From JAFDZV01 sp048594725 (lineage in GTDB: Bacteria > Bacteroidota > Ignavibacteria > OLB7), in the NCBI GenBank assembly GCA_048594725.1, contig JBMDXA010000146.1:1-64000 (forward strand): a stretch of 64,000 bases of DNA. The letters are read 5' to 3'. The notes beneath the pieces are model-generated. The model was not told the origin of the DNA and searched no databases. It was given only the letters and a program-made list of their open reading frames with translations. The translations under genes were made by a program, and so were the position numbers. Positions 33,673 to 41,482 of the stretch are shown here, in pieces; position 1 is the first letter of the stretch, and each line of letters opens with the position of its first letter.

Positions 33673-36540
33673 ATGAGTGAACAGTCCTCACTCGATGACG
33701 TCGCAGTCACCCCCGTGCCGGTAGCCGTTGACGCCGGCGGCGATACAAGCCCCGATACCTATACCAACCTCGTCGAAGACAGTTATCAGCGCGATGAAAG
33801 CCAGGCCGATACCGTCGTTATCACCGCTCTCAATCTCGATCTGACCCAGGCCATTCTGCCGGCGAACAAACATCTCATCATCTTCGCCGATACCATCACT
33901 ATCAAGACGTCGCTCTGGCTTCCGGGACGGAATATGACCTTGTATGCGCGCCAAGTGGTCTCCCAGACGGGAGGGATCGATCTGAGCGCACCTGCCATTC
34001 CCGCCGGTATCGGCAATTATACCACCGGCGATCGCGCCAGGGATGGCGGACCGGGAGCCAACAGGGGCGATAAGGGGAGCCGGGGAGCCGATGGTGCCTC
34101 CGGCGCGGCGGGGGGACGGGGCGGAGATCTGGCTATCTATGCCGACTCATTGTATGGGGCACTGGCGCTGCAATCCCGGGGGGCGGCCGGCGGCCGGGGA
34201 CAGAACGGGGGGAACGGCGGAGCCGGACAGCAGGGGGTGGATGGAGAAGATGCCCATATCGCGGGAGCACCGGATGACCAGCGAGTCGATCGGGGCCCGA
34301 ATCCCGGAGGAAAAGGGGGAGATGGCGGCATCGGCGGCATCGGCGGACGGGGAGGAGCAGGGGGCGCGGGCGGGAAGATCACCCTCGGTATTATCAGGTC
34401 TGCTGGTACCGTGACGGTGAATGTAGCCGGAGGTGCGGCCGGGAGCGGCGGTACCGGAGGCGCCGGAGGCGGGAGCGGATCGGGCGGTACCGGAGGGCGG
34501 TTTGCCGAATGCAGAAGCGGCGGCAAGTATCCGATGACCTACAGGATCTGCAACCATACTACCAACCGCGCCGGAGGGGGAACACAGGGTAGCAACGGGC
34601 CCAACGGAATAACGCAGGGGGACGGAACTGCCGGAGCAAACGGGACCAGCTCTGCCCTTACGGAGAGGCCGGCCATCAGAGCCTTCTTTCTCAATGATCT
34701 GAAGCTCTCCTACCGCACGCTGGTGCTGCGCCAGGCGGAGATGAGCTACATGAACGGCGATTATCGCATGGCAGCGAAATTCTCGGAGTGGCTCCGCTTC
34801 GTCTGCCCCGATAGCGATGCCAGCGCAAAGCAGGTGCGTTTCCGGGCCGATGTGCTGCTCACCCAGCTTCATCAGGGACTCAACTACTATGGCCGTCTGG
34901 CACATCATGTTCCCCTGGTCACGATCGAGTATTACCGGGGTCTGCTGACGTCGCTGCTGCTGCTGGGACAGAATATCGAGAACGCGCGTAATACCTATAA
35001 CAGCCAGCAGGCGACCCGCGAATCCAGGCTCGGTGCGATCGATCAGGCGATAGCCGAATCGGCCAAGCTGCAGGCGAAGCTCCAGGAGTCGCTGGGCCAG
35101 CTCCAGAACCAGGAGAACCAGCTCCAGAGCGATATCCTGCAACAGGTCACCGCCAGAAGCAAACAGCGCGATGTGATGATGGCTGCTGCTGCTGCGTTCA
35201 AGAATGCCGTAACCGCAAAGGCGCAGGGATGCAGTTTTGAGGATCTTCTCAAGTTCGTCACAACGGTGGTGAGCGTGGGCAAGGCGGTCTACGGCGATTA
35301 CACCGCTATCAGCACTGCTGTGGGCGGACTTAAGAATATGACTACCACGATCGAAAGTCTGCAGAACGCGATCAAGCATCTCCAGACCATCCAGAAGAGC
35401 GTATCGGATATCGCCAAGCAGTGGCAGACCGTCAAGGCGGAGCTCTCCGATGCCACGCCGGATGTTTCCAAGATCGTCGCCGAGCAGGAGGAGTTCGACG
35501 CTATGATAAAGCCCTACCTGGATATGCCGGAGGCGCAGGCGTACAAGAAACATGTGCACGATTATCTCGGCATCGTCCAGGCGGTCAATAAGAAGCTGCT
35601 CGATTATAACAGCACGGTGATCGCCAGGATAGGCATGACCCTGCAGATCGCGCAGCGGGAGAGCGAGATAGCCGACATCAGGAACCGCAGGGCGCAGAAT
35701 TTCGATCCCACGGCGCAGCATTTCCGCTCGTACATGGCAGGCGCCTACGAGGATATCCGCAAGCATATCCTGCGCTATCTCTTCGAGGAGCATACGGCGT
35801 ACCGCTACTGGGCATTGGAAGAGAAGCCCTTCCTGGTGCAGGACCGGTCCATGGCCGGACTCAGCGCCCTGCACGCCAAACTGATGGGGGATATCCTCGA
35901 TCTGCTCAACAATCGCGTTGCGGTGATGCAGCCGTTCCAGCAGCAGACCCTGACGCTGGCGGAAGCCTCGCGTTCCGGCCAGTTCGCGGCCTTCCGCCAG
36001 GGATATGATGAACGGAAGGAAGATGGAACCCAGCGGCGGGTGCATGAGCTTACCTTCAGCATCTCCCCGGAGGACGGGCTGTTCCAGGGATGGGTGCAGG
36101 TGCTGGCGACGAATTTCACGATAGCGCTGCCGGGCGTCAGAACGGCCAACGCGGCTGGAACGGTCTCGGTACAGTTGATCCACAGCGGCTCATCGGTGAT
36201 CTACGGCCAGAACGGGAAGCCGATGGAGTTCAGCCACGCCCGCCGTCTGGCCGATTATTCCTACAGAATCGCCGATGGAGTGCGTGTGGGAGGGGGCAGC
36301 CTGGGGGGTGACGGCGATAACAGGGAATATATCGGCCTGAGTCCCTACGCCACCTGGACCATCCGTCTGCGATCCGACGCCACCTCCAATCCGGGCCTCG
36401 ATCTGAGCGCGGTGCGAGAGATCCAGCTGACGTTCTCCGGGAAATACTTCCCCTCACTGAGGGCAAAGGTGGAACAGGCGGCAGCGGAACCCGCCACCAT
36501 AGAAGAGGTGGCAGTAGAGGGGACCGCAGAGGAGGCATAG
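33673..36540 (+). CDS. Large glycine-rich plus coiled-coil protein of unknown function
   Basis: 955 residues with an AAGGAG site 7 bases before the ATG. No signal peptide. Region 1 (about 1-110) is beta-like with LIIFADTITIKTSLWLPG and MTLYARQVV, similar to a right-handed repeat or capping fold. Region 2 (about 115-335) is a glycine-rich low-complexity stretch of GGxGG and GA repeats (GGDGGIGGIGGRGGAGGAGG) interrupted by short beta pieces. Region 3 (about 340-480) is helical. Region 4 (about 480-720) is a long coiled coil with heptads (ESLGQLQNQENQLQSDILQQ). Region 5 (about 790-935) is beta-rich. It ends in an acidic, Ala/Glu-rich tail. I do not recognise a family; it resembles large structural or toxin-like proteins. 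It stands alone. Confidence 0.8.
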   Translation: MSEQSSLDDVAVTPVPVAVDAGGDTSPDTYTNLVEDSYQRDESQADTVVITALNLDLTQAILPANKHLIIFADTITIKTSLWLPGRNMTLYARQVVSQTGGIDLSAPAIPAGIGNYTTGDRARDGGPGANRGDKGSRGADGASGAAGGRGGDLAIYADSLYGALALQSRGAAGGRGQNGGNGGAGQQGVDGEDAHIAGAPDDQRVDRGPNPGGKGGDGGIGGIGGRGGAGGAGGKITLGIIRSAGTVTVNVAGGAAGSGGTGGAGGGSGSGGTGGRFAECRSGGKYPMTYRICNHTTNRAGGGTQGSNGPNGITQGDGTAGANGTSSALTERPAIRAFFLNDLKLSYRTLVLRQAEMSYMNGDYRMAAKFSEWLRFVCPDSDASAKQVRFRADVLLTQLHQGLNYYGRLAHHVPLVTIEYYRGLLTSLLLLGQNIENARNTYNSQQATRESRLGAIDQAIAESAKLQAKLQESLGQLQNQENQLQSDILQQVTARSKQRDVMMAAAAAFKNAVTAKAQGCSFEDLLKFVTTVVSVGKAVYGDYTAISTAVGGLKNMTTTIESLQNAIKHLQTIQKSVSDIAKQWQTVKAELSDATPDVSKIVAEQEEFDAMIKPYLDMPEAQAYKKHVHDYLGIVQAVNKKLLDYNSTVIARIGMTLQIAQRESEIADIRNRRAQNFDPTAQHFRSYMAGAYEDIRKHILRYLFEEHTAYRYWALEEKPFLVQDRSMAGLSALHAKLMGDILDLLNNRVAVMQPFQQQTLTLAEASRSGQFAAFRQGYDERKEDGTQRRVHELTFSISPEDGLFQGWVQVLATNFTIALPGVRTANAAGTVSVQLIHSGSSVIYGQNGKPMEFSHARRLADYSYRIADGVRVGGGSLGGDGDNREYIGLSPYATWTIRLRSDATSNPGLDLSAVREIQLTFSGKYFPSLRAKVEQAAAEPATIEEVAVEGTAEEA

Positions 36541-36630
36541 AACCAAAACCGGCCGGCAGGGGCGTTCATACAGGACGTTCCTGCCGCGGCTCCGGCGGGA
36601 ATTCCATCCGCGAGGATTGGATTCTTATGA

Positions 36631-36751
36631 TGCGATCCATTCCCACAACGTACCAACCACGTCTACATCATAAAGATTCGCGAAGATTTCCTCCCCACCG
36701 TGCGATCCGTTTCCACAACGTACCCAGCCCCGCCATCAAGATTCGCGCAGC
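36631..36751. repeat. Two imperfect direct repeats of about 65-70 bases
   Basis: TGCGATCCATTCCCACAACG (36631) recurs as TGCGATCCGTTTCCACAACG (36701), each followed by TACC and then AAGATTCGCG(A/C)AG (36673 and 36738). The second copy runs into the 3' end of the EVE gene. Confidence 0.7.
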
Positions 36752-37197
36752 TTAGCGGTTATGATCGCCCACTCCTCCTCGCTCACCGGCTGCACCGAGA
36801 GCCGCGATCCCCGCTGCGTCACCACCATCTTCTCCAATCCCGGCGTCTGCTTTAATCTGCCCAGCGGGATGATCTCCGCCAGCTTCCCCACGAACTTCAC
36901 ATCCACCATACTCCAGATCGGATTCTCCGGCGATGCCTTCGGATCGAAATGATCGTCATCCGGATCGAGCGCGGTGTGGTCCGGATATCCCTCCCGCACC
37001 ACCTCGGCGATACCCACCACCCCCGGCTGGTCTCCCCCCGAATGATAGAAGAGCACCCCATCCCCCGGCTTCATCAGATCGCGCATGTAGTTCCGCACCC
37101 CCGACCAGAACGTCTGGCCGTCGCGCTGAAGGTCGTCGATGGAATAGCAGTCGGGCTCGGATTTGAGGAGCCAGTAACGGCGGTCTGACGAAGGCAT
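36736..37197 (-). CDS. EVE-domain protein (Thy28/YTH-like fold)
   Basis: 153 residues from ATG 37197. It opens RYWLLKSEPDCYSIDDLQ and contains FWSGVRNYMRDLMKPGDGVLFYHSGG, VVGIAEVV, YPDHTALDP, WSMVDVKF and the C-terminal QRGSRLSVQPVSEEEW. This matches standalone EVE proteins. The domain binds modified bases, and EVE proteins often travel with modification-dependent restriction systems, though this standalone form is also widespread as a housekeeping gene. The frame is open upstream to 37383 without coding character. Confidence 0.9.
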   Translation of the reverse strand: MPSSDRRYWLLKSEPDCYSIDDLQRDGQTFWSGVRNYMRDLMKPGDGVLFYHSGGDQPGVVGIAEVVREGYPDHTALDPDDDHFDPKASPENPIWSMVDVKFVGKLAEIIPLGRLKQTPGLEKMVVTQRGSRLSVQPVSEEEWAIITAKLRES

Positions 37198-37504
37198 ACT
37201 GTTGTTTAATGCTTCCAAGATATTTGACGATGTGCCGCTGGTGGGGCAGACTACGTAGTTGGAGGTGGCAAAAGTATGAGGGGATGGAGATATAGACAAG
37301 AAAGTATTCCCGTTCAGGATAGCAGTTCGCCGCTGTAAGGTTTTGAAGAGAGTTCCGATATGGTTATTATTAGCCGCCATCAATCAGCACTCCCCCACGT
37401 GATGGCTAATCCTCAACATTCCCCGGTAGCGAAGTCTGATGTACATCTTTGCGTTGTGAGCGCAAGGGGCATGTATATACTAGAGTATTTATTGCTACGA
37501 TGTA
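37198..37504. other. Divergent intergenic region, no gene supported
   Basis: The spacer between the EVE gene and the SH3b gene. Base composition starts to become richer in A/T around 37430. No hairpin or repeat of note. Confidence 0.45.
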
Positions 37505-38107
37505 ATGACTACAGTGAACTCCGGATTCGCTGCAAAGATGAAATCCCTTTTGCAAGGGAAGCATTGGAAGAAATATCTGAAGCACCCTGTACTCGAATTA
37601 CTCGGGGCCATTTGCACTATCGCGACGGTGGTTGGTGGAGTGGTTGCCGTGGCCGAAGATTTGGGCGACCAGCCCAGGCGCATAACAGCCGCACAGTTGA
37701 CGTTACGCGAAGGGCCGTTTGCACGCGAACGTGCATACCTGTTCAAGGATAGTCGTGTGCTGGGCATTGGTGATGCCATGGTCTCACATGGTCGTAAGTG
37801 GTTGCCGGTTCGTGTTGAAGGTGGTTGGATTGCCGCGGAACGGACCGACGGGACCGGCTCCAAGCTCATGATGTCGACCAACGGCGGGCAGATTCTGGAG
37901 GGTCAGGATGCGATCATCATCTATAATGGCCGCGACGGCGTCAATCTCCGTGAGGAGCCGAAGATCATGGGGACGATTCATGCGACGTTCGGGAAGGGAA
38001 CGCAGGTGCATGTGGTTGATGGGCCGGAAGTGCGTGATGGATATGTTTGGTGGGAGATCGATGATATCGAGGGCGTTCTCTCCGAAGGCTTCACGCGCGA
38101 TGAGTAG
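37505..38107 (+). CDS. Membrane-anchored protein with SH3b-like domains
   Basis: 200 residues. A single membrane helix (about 34-50, LLGAICTIATVVGGVVAVAE) follows a basic N-terminus. The rest contains two SH3-like folds: QLTLREGPFARERAY to WLPVRVEGGWIAAE, and GRDGVNLREEPKIMGTIHAT to YVWWEIDDIEGVLSEGF. The second has the VNLRxxP and GYxWWxI signature of bacterial SH3b domains, which often bind cell-wall peptides. It is probably anchored in the membrane with SH3b outward. It sits at the edge of the A/T-rich island. Confidence 0.72.
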   Translation: MTTVNSGFAAKMKSLLQGKHWKKYLKHPVLELLGAICTIATVVGGVVAVAEDLGDQPRRITAAQLTLREGPFARERAYLFKDSRVLGIGDAMVSHGRKWLPVRVEGGWIAAERTDGTGSKLMMSTNGGQILEGQDAIIIYNGRDGVNLREEPKIMGTIHATFGKGTQVHVVDGPEVRDGYVWWEIDDIEGVLSEGFTRDE

Positions 38108-38501
38108 ATGTCCTCTGTCGGGGATCTGTGTAGAAAAGGTGCGTTACCAAGGGGAGGTTTCAGGCTTCTCTAATCCAAGCATGGTTTCCCTTGTACTGAC
38201 AAGCGCATCAAGACCCAAAGCTCATGAAGGGGATGGAAACAGTTTCAATCCTAGACGTTTTCTCATTGACAGGGTTAGTTGTTTAGGAGTTTGTCAATAG
38301 TTCCTTGAGTTAACATTCCTGAGTCAACCATATAACAGGCTTCAGAGCTGATCTTAATTGGATCCGGCTAATGAACGAGATCATCTACCAATCCCGGTGT
38401 GTCTATCGAATGGGCACTCTTCAGGATAGAGCTTAACTGATCTAAAAATCCGCTCTAAAGCCTAATAGTACTATTTAATTACTCTAAACTCCCAGTATAC
38501 C
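38108..38501 (+). other. A/T-rich gap before the DUF262 gene
   Basis: A 394-base stretch with no convincing gene. It is visibly A/T-richer than its surroundings. It contains TTGACA at 38267 and an inverted pair ATTGACA/TGTCAAT around 38266-38299, which could be a promoter with operator. No further features seen. Confidence 0.45.
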
Positions 38502-40145
38502 ATGCGTGAAGAATCCAAAGTCTTGCTTGGACCCGAGAACCTCAATAAGCATTATGAAGCTCTTTTCCAAGAGATAGACGGGGGTCAGATAAAACTTCCA
38601 ATGTTTCAACGGGAATTCGTGTGGGATAAAGAGCAGACAGCGAATCTCATTGATAGTATTCTAAGAGGTTTTCCAATCGGAACTTTTGTTTTCTGGAGGA
38701 CACGGGATGAACTTCGCAGTTACAGGGAACTTGGCAACCATAAACTCCCTCCAACGCGAAAGAACGAACATGCGTCTTATGTACTCGATGGGCAGCAGCG
38801 TATCACTTCGCTGTATGCAATTCGTAAGGGAATTAGAATTGCAAAAGATGGCAGAGAGATCGACTACAAGGACATCTATATAGATCTCGACTACAGTGAG
38901 GCAGAAGATGATCGGATCGTGGTCGTTAACCGCAAGGAGGGTCGAACATATGTATCAGTGCATGACGTGTTGACGAAGATGATGGGAGAATTTCATAGAA
39001 ATTTCTTATCTGAGAAAGCCGACCTTATTGAAAACTATAAAATTAAGTTAACTACATATAACTTTTCAATTATTTTAATTACCGATTATCCTATTGATAT
39101 AGCTTGTGATATATTTACCCGGATTAATACCGGTGGTAAGACCCTTACGCTGTTTGAAATAATGGTTGCAATGACATATGATGATGGAAAGGGTTTTGAC
39201 CTTGCGGAACGGTATGAGGAGTTAGTCGATGGTACTGATAAAGATGACATATGCTTAGCTAAGGCAAAATTTGACACGATCCCAGAAACAACTGTTATGC
39301 AGGTAGTGGCCGCCATCACTAATGGTAATATTAGATCTAGAGATATTTTGAAGATCAGGCGGGAGGTCTTTATCAAGAATTGGGATGCTACTAAAAATTC
39401 TCTATTTATGGCTGTTGATTTTATACGCTCAGAATTAGGCGTGCCCGTATCGCAGATTCTTCCCTACTCAGTCGTGCTTGTGCCCTTGGCGTATTTCTTC
39501 TTTCAGATGAAAAATAAGAAGGTGTCAGTCCAACAGCGAAATCTCCTTGAACAGTTCTTTTATTGGACTGGCCTTACAGGTCGATATAGCTCTGCCGCAG
39601 AATCGAAAGTAGGGGATGACCTAAAAAAGATGAATGACATTGCAAAAAACAAGGCGCCGAAGTATCCAAAAGCGGAACTTCGGGTTGATCCAAGAACTAT
39701 AGAGGAGACATGGTTTAGTATCGGGAATGCATTCTGCAAAACTATTTTATGTTTGCTCGCATCAAAACATCCTAAAACTTTTGATACAAATGGCAGCGTT
39801 ATATTGGATAACTCGAATCTGAAGATTGCATCTAGCAGAAACTATCATCACTTTTTCCCTAAGGATTACCTTAGAAAGAAGCAGCCAGAAAAAGAGGCTA
39901 ATTGGATTGCAAATATTGTCTTCATTGATGCTTATTCAAATCAGCATAAGATCCGTTCAAAGGCGCCAAGTTCTTATATGGATGCCTTCTTGAAGGAGAA
40001 TCGTAAGCTAAAAGAGGGATTGCAAAGCCACCTGATTTATGATATGAATAAATTCGGCATTCTAAAAGATGACTATCAAACATTCCTCCGTGCCCGCGCA
40101 GAGGCGATCGCAAACTGTCTTAATGAGAAGCTAATGCCTGAGTGA
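38502..40145 (+). CDS. DUF262-HNH nuclease, GmrSD/SspE-like putative defence protein
   Basis: 547 residues. The N-terminal DUF262 (ParB/GmrS-like NTPase) domain has LPMFQREFVWDKEQ and the signature DGQQRITSLY with D96-R100. The C-terminal part carries NYHHFFPKDYL (H449-H450) with NWIANIVFIDAYSNQ and the IRSKAPSSYM ending, matching the DUF1524/HNH-type nuclease of GmrSD and SspE. Such fused enzymes cleave foreign DNA, typically sensing modified DNA, and protect against phage. Codon usage is A/T-rich compared with neighbours (many ATT, AAA, TTA), a sign of horizontal transfer. No partner modification gene is visible beside it. Confidence 0.85.
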   Translation: MREESKVLLGPENLNKHYEALFQEIDGGQIKLPMFQREFVWDKEQTANLIDSILRGFPIGTFVFWRTRDELRSYRELGNHKLPPTRKNEHASYVLDGQQRITSLYAIRKGIRIAKDGREIDYKDIYIDLDYSEAEDDRIVVVNRKEGRTYVSVHDVLTKMMGEFHRNFLSEKADLIENYKIKLTTYNFSIILITDYPIDIACDIFTRINTGGKTLTLFEIMVAMTYDDGKGFDLAERYEELVDGTDKDDICLAKAKFDTIPETTVMQVVAAITNGNIRSRDILKIRREVFIKNWDATKNSLFMAVDFIRSELGVPVSQILPYSVVLVPLAYFFFQMKNKKVSVQQRNLLEQFFYWTGLTGRYSSAAESKVGDDLKKMNDIAKNKAPKYPKAELRVDPRTIEETWFSIGNAFCKTILCLLASKHPKTFDTNGSVILDNSNLKIASSRNYHHFFPKDYLRKKQPEKEANWIANIVFIDAYSNQHKIRSKAPSSYMDAFLKENRKLKEGLQSHLIYDMNKFGILKDDYQTFLRARAEAIANCLNEKLMPE

Positions 40146-40230
40146 GTATGAGATGAAGTCTCATAGGATAGAGGCCTCGGTGTCACAATTGCAAGTCTCA
40201 TCCTTTCTAAAGGGGCTGCTCGGTGGTGCC

Positions 40231-40335
40231 TTATTGACACTTAACCACTATAGGTTAATTCTTTCTGTAGATCTGCATGAACAGGAGCAGGCTAGGAACA
40301 ATGAGTCGTTACCCAATGCGGCTAAGTGTCAATAA
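40231..40335. repeat. 13-base perfect inverted repeat after DUF262 gene
   Basis: TTATTGACACTTA (40231-40243) and its exact reverse complement TAAGTGTCAATAA (40323-40335), 79 bases apart. It may bound a small mobile unit or form an RNA hairpin. The whole gap 40146-40635 holds only this, the micro-gene below and its flanking repeat. Confidence 0.65.
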
Positions 40336-40345
40336 ATTAAAATTC

Positions 40346-40597
40346 GGTAGTACCCGGATCCATCACCTTACTTGCCGCTTGGACGCGGCTTCGACCGTAC
40401 ATGCGGAGACACACGAGAGCCTTCTCGTACATGCCCCTTTACAGGTACAGTCTTCGGGCCAGGCTTATTGCCTTTGCCTTTCATCGTACACCTCATGTTA
40501 TTATGAGTAGGTAGTTGATTATAGGCGGATTAACGCCGGGCGTACAGCGCTCCTCTATAGTCTACCTTGATGGAAAGAACGGATACCGGGTACTACC
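40346..40597. repeat. 12-base inverted repeat enclosing the micro-gene
   Basis: GGTAGTACCCGG (40346-40357) and its exact reverse complement CCGGGTACTACC (40586-40597), spanning about 250 bases with the 38-codon gene (40368-40484) inside. A small cassette or MITE-like unit is possible. It could also be the fold-back of one transcript. Confidence 0.55.
40368..40484 (-). CDS. 38-residue basic micro-protein
   Basis: Open frame of 38 codons, MKGKGNKPGPKTVPVKGHVR then EGSRVSPHVRSKPRPSGK. GAGG precedes the ATG at good spacing. The segment VKGHV-(R)-x-G-x-x-V-x-PHVRSKP matches, from memory, a small motif of the type GYxRKDGTYVxPHxRSxP seen in short basic proteins and protein tails. About a third of the residues are Lys/Arg, Gly or Pro, so it is likely unstructured or nucleic-acid/cell-wall binding. 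It may be a complete micro-gene or the tail of a decayed larger gene. Confidence 0.5.
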   Translation of the reverse strand: MKGKGNKPGPKTVPVKGHVREGSRVSPHVRSKPRPSGK

Positions 40598-40635
40598 AAT
40601 TGATATACCGTCTAGCTTGGAGTGAGTAACGAATC

Positions 40636-40878
40636 TCACTGATGATCATTGTCCTTCGCTCTCTCTGCCCTCAGCCTCGCTGCCACCCGCTCGGTGAACC
40701 CACTATCATTCGCAATGATCTCCAGCAGCTTCTGAGCCATCCCGCTCGGATGCTCCTTTCCTACCTCCCACTCGGATACTGTCTGCCGTCGCTTCAGGCC
40801 GAGGCGTGCGGCAAACTGCTCCTGGGTCTCGCCCACATGCATGCGTAAAAGCTGGATATTTTCGGGTGTCCATTCCAT
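40636..40878 (-). CDS. XRE-family helix-turn-helix regulator
   Basis: 80 residues with a lambda-repressor-type HTH (about 5-60): NIQLLRMHVGETQEQFAARL, RRQTVSEWEVGKEHPS. The protein is a bare DNA-binding domain with a short charged C-terminal tail. Three palindromes in the divergent promoter region (40919-41015) are good candidates for its operators, suggesting autoregulation and control of the gene at 41127. Such small XRE proteins typify toxin-antitoxin or defence modules. Confidence 0.85.
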   Translation of the reverse strand: MEWTPENIQLLRMHVGETQEQFAARLGLKRRQTVSEWEVGKEHPSGMAQKLLEIIANDSGFTERVAARLRAERAKDNDHQ

Positions 40879-40918
40879 ATCACGAAGTTATGAGCACGTT
40901 CCACAGCCGTCAAGAGCT

Positions 40919-40935
40919 TGAACGGTAGCCGTGCA
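40919..40935. promoter_or_regulatory. Operator-like palindrome 1
   Basis: TGAACGGTAGCCGTGCA, one mismatch from the palindrome TGCACGGTAGCCGTGCA. It is the copy closest to the XRE gene start, 41 bases upstream. Confidence 0.65.
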
Positions 40936-40972
40936 AATTTATCTGTGCTGACAGCCCCTTGTCTGTTGACTC

Positions 40973-40989
40973 TGCACGGTAGCCGTGCA
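40973..40989. promoter_or_regulatory. Operator-like palindrome 2 (perfect)
   Basis: TGCACGGTAGCCGTGCA is a perfect 7-3-7 palindrome. The spacing from site 1 (54 bases start to start) is about five helical turns, compatible with cooperative binding on one face of the DNA. Confidence 0.7.
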
Positions 40990-40998
40990 TATATTAAA

Positions 40999-41015
40999 TG
41001 CACGGTAACCGTTCA
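40999..41015. promoter_or_regulatory. Operator-like palindrome 3
   Basis: TGCACGGTAACCGTTCA is the third variant, 26 bases after site 2 start to start. It lies about 110 bases before the start of the next plus-strand gene. Confidence 0.62.
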
Positions 41016-41126
41016 TCAATCAATAATGGATGTTCGTTATGCAACCGAGCGTTTATAGTGAAGGAAAACGGGCTATCAGCTTCAGGAATCGGAGAGGGAC
41101 CACCACATCACCGGGAGGGAACAGCC

Positions 41127-41321
41127 ATGGTCAACTATGACGATAGCATATTGAACGGGCATTCCGGTCTGACCCACTGCGATGCCATGGATCTGGTCTA
41201 TGCCGCTATGCAGGCGCTTCTCGATTTTGTGGCGGCCAGCAAATCATCCGAGGGGGAGCGATTGAGCAATGCTCTCCAGATCGCATTACATCTTCTCTAT
41301 AAAACCAACGAAGATGAATGA
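41127..41321 (+). CDS. Small hypothetical protein divergent from the XRE gene
   Basis: 64 residues from ATG 41127, preceded by GGGAGGGA. Sequence MVNYDDSILNGHSGLTHCDA followed by a helical stretch (MDLVYAAMQALLDFVAASKS, ALQIALHLLY). No family recognised. Its position opposite the regulator, behind three operators, suggests regulation by it. The frame is open upstream but has no support there. Confidence 0.55.
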   Translation: MVNYDDSILNGHSGLTHCDAMDLVYAAMQALLDFVAASKSSEGERLSNALQIALHLLYKTNEDE

Positions 41322-41427
41322 GGAACCTTGTTGCCACCGCCCATATCCTTCTATACTCCGTACGCTGATAGACGCCGTTGGCGAAAGAGAGGAAGATGTT
41401 CGCCGCACTGCAGGGGCTCTAACAGCA

Positions 41428-41468
41428 ACGGCCATGCGCCGATCTGTTGAGAATCCGCGCATGGCCGT
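41428..41468. terminator. Hairpin between convergent genes
   Basis: A 12-base perfect stem: ACGGCCATGCGC (41428-41439) and GCGCATGGCCGT (41457-41468), 17-base loop, lying between the small gene at 41127 and the GH18-like gene that ends at 41483. Confidence 0.78.
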
Positions 41469-41482
41469 GCAATGGCTGCTTG

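Noticed and set aside
34147..36183. A 678-codon open frame on the minus strand opposite the glycine-rich gene
   Set aside because: The plus-strand gene has a strong ribosome-binding site and structured domains; the opposite frame is a shadow.
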